64,000 bases of DNA from Oidiodendron maius Zn. Its lineage: Eukaryota; Ascomycota; Leotiomycetes; Myxotrichaceae. The stretch spans positions 348,069-412,068 of the forward strand of contig KN832888.1 of assembly GCA_000827325.1 (NCBI GenBank), written 5' to 3'. A model generated the notes under the pieces. It did not search any database, was not told the DNA's origin, and saw only the letters and a list, made by a program, of their open reading frames with translations. Below, piece after piece: positions 13,617-24,913 of the stretch (positions within the stretch are counted from its first letter, which is position 1; each line of letters starts with the position of its first letter). Both the position numbers and the translations under genes were made by a program.

Positions 13617-14220
13617 GGGAGATGGGCCTTCCGTGGACGATGTGTAGGAAAAGCCGGATATCACTGTTTTTATATATGAAGAACGGGGTTTAACATCACG
13701 AGCCCATGTATTATAGTGAGTTCACTTAAAATCTGTGCTCTTTTCGTGATTTCTGTGCGCAATGCGGTTCTCACTTCAATATCACCCTGAATGTCCACTT
13801 ATATGGCTATACCACATCGCCTTCTTACTAAATAATATATCCAGTAATTCGACCATTTAAGAAGTAGCTAAAGTCTATACTAATGAGGTTAGATCAACTC
13901 TACTACTGACTATAGTATTGATTGGTTGAATGAATGAGCCTTATCCTAGCTAGCTAAAATACAGTTATGTGGTACTTCTATTTATCCTACAGCTAGGAAA
14001 ACTATTAAATAGAATACAAACCTAGGGTCTATCTCTCACACTTGAATCAATAGGCCCTCGTTGCCTACTAATGCCCACTGATTTTCAACTAGAATCATTC
14101 ATACAATAAGATCCTGGTTACCTGACCTGACTTAGTCGGCCTGATTGTACATCTGACGTGATATTGGTATTAAGTAGTTTTGACCTAATACTGTATATTA
14201 GGTACTCTCCTACAGTAAGA
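13617..14220. other. AT-rich, TpA-rich intergenic block
   Basis: About 600 bp with many TA dinucleotides (repeated CTAGCTAG, TATAGT and TACTAC words) and no open frame of interest. The composition is unlike the neighbouring genes and could be a RIP-like decayed repeat, but no element ends or coding remnant can be recognised. Confidence 0.4.
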
Positions 14221-14226
14221 AGTGGT

Positions 14227-14254
14227 CCCGCATAGAATGCGTCAACTATGCGGG
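14227..14254. promoter_or_regulatory. Inverted repeat in alpha-galactosidase promoter
   Basis: CCCGCATAG (14227-14235) and its exact reverse complement CTATGCGGG (14246-14254) are separated by 10 nt. The arms carry CCG and CGG triplets in everted orientation, the kind of symmetry used by Zn2Cys6 dimers. The right arm overlaps a GCGGGG word at 14250-14255. It lies about 420 bp upstream of the alpha-galactosidase ATG. Confidence 0.45.
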
Positions 14255-14464
14255 GATGTTTTGATATTTCCTATTGGGGCGCTTTGGTCGCAGCTCCCCT
14301 GCGAAGCGAAGTGCTGAAATCCTTCGTTTTATTTCCCTCCCCCAACCTTGGAGTCCGGATCGACAGTAACATTCGCTGCACCGGGTAATACCCAGGTCGA
14401 TCGGCACTTCCAGATGCCACCTATTATCCGATGGATCCTTGAGCCCATGGAAATTGCCATAGTC

Positions 14465-14580
14465 GCGGGGTTATTTCGCTCCAGTCAGGTCCTTGCTCAC
14501 TCAATGTCTTGCTTCCGGAGGCAAATACCCCGCAGAACTGACGACGGCGGTGGGGACCTGGTTGTCATGTTTGCTATAAA
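14465..14580 (+). promoter_or_regulatory. CreA-type sites and TATA box of alpha-galactosidase
   Basis: Words fitting the fungal carbon-repressor consensus SYGGRG lie at 14465-14470 (GCGGGG), 14528-14533 (reverse strand GCGGGG) and 14550-14555 (GTGGGG), plus 14250-14255 further up. A TATAAA box lies at 14575-14580, 91 bp before the ATG. The cluster suggests CreA-mediated glucose repression, the usual control of fungal alpha-galactosidases; binding is inferred. Confidence 0.5.
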
Positions 14581-14670
14581 GCCCGAGATTCTTTCCGCGA
14601 GCTTCAAACTTGCTATTTCTTCGAGTAGATTCCTTCGGTTTATTTGTAATTGCTGGAGCAGACAGAAATC

Positions 14671-16443
14671 ATGGTTCTCAGAAAATCACTCTTTTTTGCC
14701 GCGGTGGCATCTCTATACTCAGGGGGAAGAGCAGTTGACAATGGACTCGCGGTTACCCCGCAAATGGGCTGTAAGTTTCTTTTCCCCTTGAATCTCACGC
14801 CCAAGAACTGATAGGTCTCTTTAGGGGACAATTGGAATTCCTTTGGATGCGCTGTCTCAGAGACACTACTCCTCAATACCGCGCAATTGATCGTTGACTA
14901 CGGTCTAAAAGACCTTGGTTACCACTACGTGATCTTGGACGACTGTTGGAGTGCTGGCCGCGATGCGAGCAACAACAATTCTCTTATTGCTGACCCCACC
15001 AAGTTCCCCAATGGCATGAAGGCGGTTGCGGACGCCGTACATGCACTGGGCTTGGGCTTTGGCATGTATTCCTCCGCGGGGAAGTATACTTGTGGAGGGT
15101 ATGCAGGGAGCCAAGGTTTCGAAACGGTGGATGCAAATACCTTTGCAAGCTGGGGTGTAGACTACTTGAAATACGATAATTGCTATAATCAAGGTCAGGC
15201 AGGGAATCAGCTTATTAGCTATACAAGGCAAGTCGTCTCCGACTATTCAATGATGCAAGCTAATCATGCTAGGTATGCGACGATGGCGAATGCTCTTAAT
15301 GAAACAGGTCGACCGATTCTATACTCACTCTGCAACTGGTAAATTTCTACCTGTATTCATGTTATATGTTGGTTCGATACATTAACGCGATTACTTACAG
15401 GGGAGAGGATTACCCATGGAACTGGGGCAGCACAATTGCCAACAGCTGGAGAATTACTGGAGACGTATATGATTCATGGGATGAGCCAGATGCTAGGTGT
15501 CCATGGTATGTATTTCATCCTGAAGCCGTCTAATAAAATTAATGCCACGTAGCGACGGCCCTGATGCATGGAACTGTGGCTTGCCGGGTTTCCACTGCTC
15601 AGTAACTAATATCATGAATAAAGCTTCATTCGTGGTGTCCAAGGCGCAGCCTGGTGCATGGAACGATCTGGATATGCTGGAAGTCGGAAATGGAGCTATG
15701 AGTGATGCAGAATATGTTGCCCACTTCAGTTTATGTGAGTAAACCATTCTTATTTGCCCCTGCGTATCTGACAGGAGACTAATCCCTCTACAGGGGCGGC
15801 CGTTAAAAGCCCTCTAATCCTCGGAAATGATATTCGTGTCATCACGCCAGCAGACCTGGCGCTATTGTCCAACCCAGCCGTCATAGCGGTTAATCAAGAT
15901 CCCAGCGGCAGCTCTGCCGCGAGGAAGTGGCTGTATGCCACCAACGGCACCGACGCCTATGGTGGCGCTTCAATCCAACTGTGGAGTGGAAACCTCAAGT
16001 CTACCACTGGTGGTGATCAGAATGATGTGGTAGTCGTCCTGATCAACGGCAACAACGACACCACGGTTATGAACGCCACGCTGGCCGATATCTTCGTTGA
16101 TAACGGCCCCGCAGGCACTGCTGCACAAGTCAAGATGTCATGGGAGGTCCGGGACCTATGGGCGAACCGTATGAGCGATGCAGAAGCCCAAGCTATCATC
16201 ACCGCGTCCTCAGCAGCTGGAAATGCAACTACCGGATATAACGCCACAAGAGTCGGCGCTGGGCGATACAATGCGACGAAGACGAGCTATGCCGAAGGTC
16301 TGGCAAATAATGACCCCCTCCTGCTAGGAAAGGTTTCGACTACAGTGCAACCCTCTGGGACTATTATTGCGACGGTGGACCCTCATGGAGCGGCTATGTT
16401 CAGATTGAGGGCTCTGCCGACGGGAAAAAAAGATGAATTGTAG
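14671..16443 (+). CDS. Secreted alpha-galactosidase, glycoside hydrolase family 27
   Basis: Five exons: 14671-14770, 14825-15338, 15401-15505, 15553-15734, 15794-16443; 516 aa. A signal peptide of about 22 residues ([20 protein letters not shown]) is followed by the mature start [22 protein letters not shown]27 landmarks: [27 protein letters not shown], the nucleophile Asp in DYLKYDNCY, the acid/base region [12 protein letters not shown], and [15 protein letters not shown]. The C-terminal beta domain runs from about residue 350. Several N-glycosylation sequons (NGT, NDT, NAT, NET). It removes terminal alpha-1,6-galactose from melibiose, raffinose-type sugars and galactomannan outside the cell. 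Introns split several conserved Trp codons, and every join restores family sequence. Flanked by AT-rich blocks. Confidence 0.94.
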
Positions 16444-16823
16444 TGAGACTCGGAGAAGGGCAGATAGTATGTCGATAGATGAACGAGTTACAATTTAGAG
16501 ATGGTCCTCGCTGCAATTTCCAGGCTGAAGGAGGGCATACGAGCGAGGTTGTGATACTCGCTTAAACATACAGGAAGCTGTATTGTTCTACCTTCTGCAC
16601 TACCTTTTTTAACATATACATATTTTTTAGCTCTGTTATAATGCATTTACGATTCAAGCTAAAGGGGACAAGTATTCTTTTCTCACACTTTGATCGAATA
16701 ACAAAGTATAGCGCAAAATGTGTTTATTCTTGAACGCCGATAATATATACATAATATAACGTGCATATTATAAAGGAGAAAATATATACGAAAATATATA
16801 TACGAAATCGGATCTCCAGTCGC
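16444..16823. other. AT-rich intergenic spacer between convergent genes
   Basis: Spacer between the alpha-galactosidase 3' end and the ABC transporter 3' end. From about 16600 it is very AT-rich with near-repeated ATATATACGAAA words at 16783-16807. Likely 3' UTR and polyadenylation sequence for both genes. No gene seen. Confidence 0.5.
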
Positions 16824-19800
16824 CTACTCGTCATCAACAAGCCTGCCTGCCTCCCACGCCCTCTTTGCCGCCTTTTGTAGAATTTCAAAATCTCCGCTCA
16901 TCTCGCACATACTCTTGAAGACGGCCTCCTTACCTTCTTTCTTCAACAGCTCGTGCGGGTGTCCAAACTCGACCACCTGCCCCTTGTCTAGTACCAGTAC
17001 CTTGTCATAATCAACGATCGTCTGCAGGCGATGAGCGATCGTGATAATGGTGCTTTTCAGCTCACGGATCGTCTCTTGGATCTTGGAGTCGGTGTTATAG
17101 TCGATCGATGCCGTTGCCTCGTCCATCATTAGGACCTTTGGATTCTTGAGAAGAGCGCGAGCGAGGCAGAGAAGTTGTCGCTGCCCTTGCGAGAGGTTAT
17201 TACCAGACTCGGTTACTGGAGACGAGAGATTCAGGAAGACGTTCTTGTTAGTTATAGGTGTCAATGTGCCTGTGGGTGAGTCAATTGCGACCCTCCCAGG
17301 CGTTGCTGGGCGCGAAGCGATGACGGGAGTTGACGGATTTGTTGTTGATGTGGCAGTACCGATTAATTGAACTCGACGTAATGCTGTGAAGATATCCTCA
17401 TCGGTAAATAGGTCGAATGGGTCGAGATTGCTCCGAATAGTGCCTGTGAAAAGGGTCGGGTCTTGAGGAACAATCGTGATCGATTCGCGAAGGTCTTGGA
17501 GGCCTATCAGACCAATATCGACACCATCGATCAATATCCTGCCAGTTTCTGCCTCCAGGCCGCGGAAGAGCGCGAGGGCAAGTGAGCTCTTGCCGGCACC
17601 TGTACGGCCAACTATTCCCACCTTCTCCAATGGCTTTATCTTAAAGCTAACATTTCGCAGTACCGGATCCAGATCTGACCTATATCTTGTCGAGTAGTCA
17701 ACGAACTCGACAGATCCCCGGGATGGCCAATTGGCAGCGGGTCTAGTCTCCTCAATAACTGCAGGAGCCTCTTGCTCGACGTCCAGGTACTCCTTAATAC
17801 GTTCAACAGAGTTCATGTTCTGCTCATTCACAGAGTATAGGCGCACGAGCCAGAGCACGTTCTCAGTAAAACTGAGGGCGTAGCTCAAAGAAAGACCTGC
17901 AGAACCAGCATCAATAGTACCTATACTCAGCACTACAAATGCTCCAGCAAAAAAGGCAACAAGATCACCGACGACGTCGATGCGGAAGGAGAGCCATCTA
18001 TTTGCCGCCCAAAGGTAAATAAATGGTCGATTATGGGTATTAACCCTCAACATATTGTCTCTAATAAAGCGTCTCTCATCTCCATAAGCCCGAATGGTAG
18101 TGATCCCGCTTAGCGTTTCACCAAACTGTTGGAAAAGTGGGCTTCGTTGGACAGATTCTAGTCTCTTTAGATGTATAGAAGACCGAAGATAGAATCTCCC
18201 AATGAGGAAATACAATGCACTGATGAATATGGCGGCAATAAGGAACCCCGGCGTTATGACTGCAATCAAAACTATGGTCACAACGATTGCCAAGGCGCAC
18301 GACATCACACCAATTGCCACTGGAGCTACTTCTTGATCCACAGCCTCGAGGTCTTTGCTGAAGCGGTTCATGAGCTGACCAAGAGGCGTCACGTCAAAGA
18401 ACTTGAACTTCGCTCGAGTAACGGCGTTCATTAGGCGTCGATGGATGGTCCAGCTGGCAGTAATAGACCCAAAGAACAGCCAAAAATCTCTAAAGAGCGC
18501 CACCAGCATGCATGCTAGCCCGATAACCGCATAAATTGTAAGGTAGTATCCATCATCGACGTTAGTTCCTACTTTTGCAAGAATCGAGGTCTGCCTGGGA
18601 TCGAAATATGGTTGTATCTTAGAAATTCCGGAGCCCATCATCTGTATCGTAGAGATGGTATTACGAACAGAACTATCGGCCGATAGACTGTAGCGTGCAG
18701 CAAAAGATTCGGTATTGTACTGATTTGCCCACTGTTTTATCCAAACGTTGGCAGCCAGACTACCAAGTTGCTGTACTCCAAATACTAGTGCAGAGATAAT
18801 CCAGAACCACCTACAATAATTAGCACATTAGGGAATAACAATGAGTGGTGGAGAATGACATACCAAGGTCCCATAGCCTTCAAGTAGAGCATAAGAACAT
18901 CCAACTTGACGCCACCATCAGACTTTGATTCTGCCATAGCATCCTTTTTCTCATTCTTGTGCACACTCTTAACTTTAGATAATTTTCTAACAAGCTCTCT
19001 CTCACCGTCGGGAGAGATGGTATCCTCAATGAGAGTCTCTCCACTGTCCTCACCGACACTGGAAGGAACACGTGAAGGCATTTGTGAAACGGGGGATGAT
19101 CCAGGCCGTGACTTGCTAACCTCCTCGCCGAGTCTGCCAGATGCGATCACCTTCTCGGGTGAGCCTTGTATATCAACCCTTCCATTATCAAGATAGACAA
19201 CATGTTTAGATTGAGGTACACAGAGAGCTAAATTATGTGTCACCAGTATACAAGTCCGATTGCGCATCAGCGGTCCACGGATGCAATTATCGAAGATCCA
19301 TTTGGCGGTATGAGGATCAACTGCACTAAGACAGTCGTCGAGGAGAATATGTTGTGAGTTCGAATAGAGCGCTCTTGCAAGAGAGATGCGTTGCTTCTGA
19401 CCTCCCGATAGCGTAATGCCCTTCTCACCAACGAGGGTCTCATCGCCTGCATCTAGGATCTCCAAGTCACGTTCTAGTGCGCAGGCAACAATTACTTGCT
19501 TATATCTGTACTGATCAAAGGGTGCGGCAAACAGGATATTCTCTTTAATATTGGCATTCACGAGCCATGCCTGCTGGGCGCAATAGGCAACATTATCGGC
19601 CAAACCGGTCTCCGGATCAGGGTATATTTCTTCCCGGCTATAACCGCCAGGTAAGAAGACTTTACCTCTGATGAGGGTCATCTCTCCTAATAGTGCCATC
19701 AGGAGAGATGTCTTGCCTGATCCTGTCGGTCCGGCGATAATATTCAGTTCGCCAATTTCGAATTTAATATCCAGATCCATGAGACGGAACGCTGAGGAGA

Positions 19801-22013
19801 TATCTTCTTCGGAGGTTTCTTTTCCACCCCAGGAGAAAGTAGCACCCTTAAAGCCAATCAACTTATTTCCATCTTCATCGGTACAGCCATGTCGAAGCTG
19901 CTCATACTTTTCAGTCTCTTCTTCGTTCAAAAACTCTTCTACACGATCAACGGACACTTTCGACTCTTGTACATGCGCGATCATGTCACCGAGCTGATCC
20001 AAAGGCACACGAAGAATCGTGAAGAGTGAGATGGCGGTGAATGCAATTGATGGACGAAGCGGCTTCTTCTCCCAGAGTGTATACACAAGGAAAGAGAAAA
20101 AGGTGATGAGAACCGGTACTGTATTCCAAACGGCAACTGCGAAGGCCCAAAGAATGTATTTTTTCCGCAAGGCTTTTAGTTCCGCAGCACGTTTTTCATT
20201 GACTATCTTGCTGAAACGGTGTTCCCAAGCGAAGAACTTGATGATTCGGATATTCTGTAACACTTCATTGGTGGTGTGAATTCTTTTATCTGTTGCTGCC
20301 ATAATTTGCTTCTGGAATGCCCCGAAGCCGTTGGCAAGAGCGACATTAACTGGGAGAATGACGACCATGATGACAAGGCCAGGAATACTGCTCCAGCCAA
20401 GGATTCTGTATAAGAGGTATATGGCGAAAAAGAGTTGGGTCGGTGCTGCAGCAAGAAGAAAGTGCAAGTATGCCGTGAGCTCACTAACTTTGAAGGAATC
20501 TACCGACATAAGGTTGATAATGGTTCCAACATTCGCTTGCTCATCAATGGCCTTTTCTGGCGACTGTTCCGCATCGTTTACAGCCGGGACATCTGAAGCT
20601 GGTTTCTTTCCATTGCCATCATCCCCTTTTGTGGCCAGTCCCAAAAATTTCTTCACTTTGCTTGGCTTTTTTGCGCTATCCTTCTTCTTGCTGTCTCCTA
20701 GCTCACTGTCAGCTCCAGCAGCAGCCTTGCGACGTAGAGCCTTCGCATAAACCTCGCCAATTATAATCGCCCGCAGTCTTATACAAATTTTTCGGCCAAT
20801 CCAAAGAGCCTGCTGATCAGCAAGCGAGCGCAGGATGTCTGTAAAGGATAAGAGGATGACATAGAGCCATATGACGTTCCGTGGCGCCTTATCAGGGTCC
20901 TCAATATACTCGAGAATTGCTTTTAATAGCAGGGTCGGAGCGAATGTAAAGATTCCTCCAAATATGGCATACAGGCATTGAGCCAGGAGTTGCATTCGGA
21001 AGTATCGCATGAGGTGCCACGCTAGGGAAGTTGTCTTCTTCAGCTGGCGGTAGTTGGCCAGGACGGAGGCCGCCTTATCCTTAGGGACGAGATTCCAGAC
21101 ATCAGGTAGCTCGTACGCCTTCATGTATCCATGCCAAACAATAGCATCGACCCAGGAAAATGTTGCGAGGGAGAACAAGCTCGCAAGGGGTTCTCTAGAC
21201 GGCTCGATATCTCCTTCCCATTCCAGCACAACAGCCTTGTTGCCCTTCCTTGTAGTGATTGCGATTCCAAAGAGGAACGAGATCAGTGAGAACTCGGTGA
21301 TAACCAAAATCTGGGCGAGACGTGATCGCGGATGGATGAGTACCGAACGGAAGATAACGAGGGAAAAAAGCCACATCAGGATATACAAAGAGGCCGTATG
21401 GTTCCACACCCTAGGGATTCTCCAGCGCGTACTCGACAGCGTCAATCTGAAGGTCGCGAGGACCAGAATGTACGACCAAGTAGCTACACCTGAAGCAGCT
21501 GCAAGTGTTCCCTTGTGCCCGTAGGCATGTAGCACGAGAGCAGCGATGTTGATCGCGTCGACAGCAGCAATAGCAAGGAGTTCCACAACCACGAGTGTGT
21601 ATTGGCCTCTTGGGCTGTCGATAGCAGCAACAGAACCCTGAGTTGTCGTCTTGGTCAGTATAAGGCGGCCCCTTTCCATGGTCAGATCCTCCTCATCTTC
21701 TTCTGCCCCGGTATCTTCACCAGCAACGTCCAACCCGCCATGAGCTCCAGCTACCCCGCTGTTCTCCGGTTCGGCCGAGACCGATTGATAAATTGGTCTT
21801 TTCCATAACGCGACATGTCGACGGACGGCTTGTAGCACGAGGGTGAGGAACGAAATCCCAACGACGATTAAAGGGAAGAGAGTCTTCAGAAAACTAGAAA
21901 GCTGTCAGTGCACCGGGGAAATGCCGTGGAATTAGAAAGAGGCGATCTCACTCTCGCTGGACACAATTACTGATATCGTCAATTTGCCATATGGGGCCTG
22001 CACAACGATTCAT
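16824..22013 (-). CDS. Full-length ABCC (MRP/Ybt1-type) vacuolar transporter
   Basis: Three exons on the minus strand: 22013-21952, 21893-18864, 18810-16824; 1692 aa. Architecture is TMD0 - TMD1 - NBD1 - TMD2 - NBD2. NBD1 has Walker A GPTGSGKTS near residue 740, signature LSGGQKQR near 853, and Walker B followed by Asp (LLDDCLSAVD) instead of catalytic Glu, the usual ABCC degeneration. NBD2 has Walker A GRTGAGKSS near 1430, signature LSQGQRQ near 1571, and a normal MMDEATASID. A Ser/Thr/Pro-rich insert sits inside NBD2 between Walker A and signature, as in fungal Ybt1/Bpt1 relatives. These pumps move bile-acid-like conjugates, glutathione conjugates or pigments into the vacuole; the substrate here is unknown. 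Exon 1 encodes only the extracytosolic N-terminus; the acceptor TTTCTAG keeps the frame (QRDFLKTLFP). Confidence 0.9.
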
Positions 22014-22956
22014 CTTCCTCTCTCACAGCTCCAATCAAAGTGGGGACGGACAAGTATCTGCAGCAACAGAGCTTTGACGATCGGCAACACAACGGTGAGA
22101 CAGACAACACAAACTGGAGGGGCTCACGCCCAACACGACGGCCTGTAGTCCAAAGGCACGCACTGAAAGATGGAAGGTATAATTATACAGTAGCATGGGG
22201 TCTCGTCGTATCCTGCAGCTGTTGAAAGAAGGGAGCCTGCAAATATGGCGGATGGTGGAGGTAGCAGAGTGCCTACCTACTTTTGTCAAGAAACCCACCT
22301 TGGCCCGCACTTGGGCTGGATTGGGGAAGGCTGTTGGTCTCCGTCACCGTCCCGCCAGAGCCCACCTTGGCGTGTGCCGCACCGTAGAACTGCCAGCTCG
22401 TAACAGCGCCTCGCCCTTGGTGCAGCTGCATCGGTATCAGCGTGTCGAGGGGAGAGGATATGCGTCTGCAGGGTAAGCTATGCGCCGCTGCGGCGGGGAG
22501 TCATATCACACTGTACAGCTCTAGGCCGAGGTCATGGGCAGCCATATCGAGTAGTGAGCGTCACCACCACTCACCATTCAATGACGGGATATGGAAGGGC
22601 CACCGAAGGACGAGTTTTACATCCGATCATGTCAGGCAGCGGCAATGCACGGCGGGCCATTTCTCAGATACTGCACCAAAATGATTCATATATCCTTTAC
22701 ATAGCGTTGATAGTTAGATACACACGGTCTCCTGCCTGCCCGCATCGTACGAGGGCAGGCAGGTAGCGTACCACCCACAACCCACCGCGCAATGCATTTA
22801 ATTTATTTTTTATCACCCCACATTCCGTCGCCGGCACTGGTGTTACACGAGATCGGTATGCCAGGCTCCCGATCTCTGAATTTGACCCCACAGCGCTCCT
22901 TTTATGTATGCCATTCTTTGCGCGAAAAAATGAAACACTTTTGGGCGTTTTTGCGC
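22014..22956. other. Intergenic: ABC promoter and SEC61 3' region
   Basis: About 940 bp between two minus-strand genes. Nearest the ABC start it should hold that gene's promoter; nearest 22956 the SEC61 3' UTR. No coding frame is convincing. A perfect 11-bp hairpin at 22731-22763 is listed separately. Confidence 0.45.
22731..22763. repeat. Perfect 11-bp stem hairpin downstream of SEC61
   Basis: CCTGCCTGCCC (22731-22741) and GGGCAGGCAGG (22753-22763) are exact reverse complements around an 11-nt loop that itself contains CGTACG. The stem is GC-rich and would be very stable as RNA. It lies about 195 nt past the SEC61 stop, so it could sit in the SEC61 3' UTR or mark the boundary with the ABC transporter promoter. 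Confidence 0.6.
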
Positions 22957-24537
22957 CTATCCCATCACCATGCCTTTCAAACCTGCCGCGTCTCCTTCCT
23001 TCGCTGCGATTTCGAAGTAGCCGTAGATGATGCTGGTGCGCGTTAGTCATTGCCCTTGGCCCGCGGAAAGTGGAATACTTACGTGACAGCCAACAAGATA
23101 CCAGTACCAGACCCAAGAGCGCCCATCAGGTCGCTGGCAACAGAGAGAGCGCCAATACAGGCTCCACCGAAGGCGGCTGCAGTGGGGATGATGCGCTTCA
23201 GCTCCTTGTACATGCTCTGGTCTCGGTGGCCAGCCATGACAAGTCCCTGATCCTTGAGCTGTTTCGCGACGTCCCTCGGACTAGATCCAGAAACCTCAAT
23301 CCAGGTCTTGGAAAAGACTGCACAGGCGATAAGCATGTACAGGATGTAGATGGCGGTGTGAAGTGGGTCGAGGAGAGCATCGGTGAAGTTCAACGGGGGA
23401 GACATATAGTATGCGATGCCGGAAATAGCGTAGAGCTGAGCAGATCCTTCCTTTGGCTCCCAGACGCCAAAGAGCTGGACAAGGAGGTTGTCGGAGAAGC
23501 GGGAGTAGAGCATCTGGCTGATGAGGAAGACGTTGGAGGAGAGCGCGGACTGAAGCATAATAGGCATGTTGGAAGTGTAAAAGAGGCGGACGGGATACGA
23601 TCCACGAGCACCGCGTTGGCGAGAAGACTTGACAGGAATCTCAACCCGAAAGCCTTGGAGGTAGATCACGGCAGCGAAGACAATTAGAGTGGAGAGCAGG
23701 TTCATGATGTTGGGAAGGTTCTGCCGGTAGAATGCCTCTTGGAGAGCCCGCTGTTTGTTAGGCCAAGTAAAGAGAAGGTGAAAGAGCGCAATGACTGCTC
23801 CCTCGAATTCTGGGCCACGGCCAGTGTTGATAGTCGTGGGGGAGAAAGCCTTCCAGACAATGGATTCGCAAATATTGGTGGCAATGAAAAGGGAGATACC
23901 ACTTCCGAGACCATATCCCTTCTGGAGGAGTTCATCAAGGAGAATGACAATCAGACCCGCAACAACTAATTGGAGGATGAGGAGGAAGACAATGCCAGCT
24001 CCGAGATCAGATGGCTGGCCGTAAAGCCCAGTGAACACATATACGGTAGCCTGGCCCATTGACAATATGACAGCGAAGAGCTTCTGAGCAGTCTGGTAGA
24101 GCTCACGATCCGACTTCAAGTCGAGGTTGACATCGATTAAATGGGTACCAGCGAGGAGCTGGAAGACCATACCCGAGGAGATAATTGGTGTAATACCCAA
24201 TTCCATCAGCGTTCCTCTGTTACTAGCCATCATCATACGCAACCAGTATACGGGATCGGAGCTGTCAGATGACACAATGCCATACAATGGCATCTGGCTC
24301 ATGACCAAGAAGATCAAGAGGGTTAGGCCAGTCCACATCAGCTTTTGGTTGAAGGGGACTTTAGTCTCAGGTTGCTGAACCTCAGGGAGGATCGGCGTGA
24401 AGGGTTTGATGAGGTCAAGGAACCGGACTGTATGATGACCGCAAACTCATAGTCAGCTTAATTCTTTGCATCTGTCAAGCTCTTGAGAAGCTCTCGTGAC
24501 AGGTTGGGAAGAAGGGGTTAGACGTACGGCCACTCAT
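22957..24537 (-). CDS. SEC61: Sec61 alpha subunit of the ER translocon
   Basis: Three exons: 24537-24528 (10 nt), 24427-23083, 23032-22957; 476 aa. The 10-nt first exon gives MSG + 1 nt and joins to make [20 protein letters not shown], the standard Sec61 start; the last exon adds [14 protein letters not shown]... ending KGMVMG. Multiple transmembrane segments (ten expected) and the hallmark PLYGI plug region, [14 protein letters not shown], and the cytosolic loop [20 protein letters not shown]. It is the protein-conducting pore for co- and post-translational entry into the ER. Length matches the family exactly. It is divergent from MOD5 across 376 bp. Confidence 0.97.
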
Positions 24538-24913
24538 CTTGGCGGATTGAGTCTGAAAACCTCACAGATGTGGAAGAGAAGGAGAAAAGGGATTAAGGAG
24601 AGACGCTGAAATGAGACGCCAACTCTTCTATATGTGTCCGCAGAAGGAGCGCGCGTTGAGTGATGTGTTCAAAAGGAGGTCGCAATTAAGGTATCGAACA
24701 GATCTCCTAAGCCTGGAGCTCGCTTGTAATTTCTTGGGGAGCAATGTGGCCTCTGACTAACGGTGCGGAGCTAACCACATATGCACGTGACGAGGCTGCA
24801 TTTCATCCCGTCCCAAATTTCCGTGCTATATCCACAGCCTTCTCTCGTACAAGGCTTCGTTGCAAGAAACTCTTCCAAAACCAACCACTCGGAGAGAGTA
24901 TGTGGTGAAACAA
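24538..24913. promoter_or_regulatory. Bidirectional promoter region SEC61 / MOD5
   Basis: 376 bp separate the divergent start codons of SEC61 and MOD5, so both genes must draw promoter elements from here. No strong TATA box or known site stands out. Confidence 0.5.

Noticed and set aside
14348-14791. 147-codon plus ORF overlapping the alpha-galactosidase start
   Set aside because: It lies in the promoter in a different frame from the clear signal peptide and contains the TATA box region; a chance frame.
23070-23687. 205-codon ORF antisense to SEC61
   Set aside because: Fully inside the SEC61 coding sequence on the other strand; a shadow frame of biased codon use.
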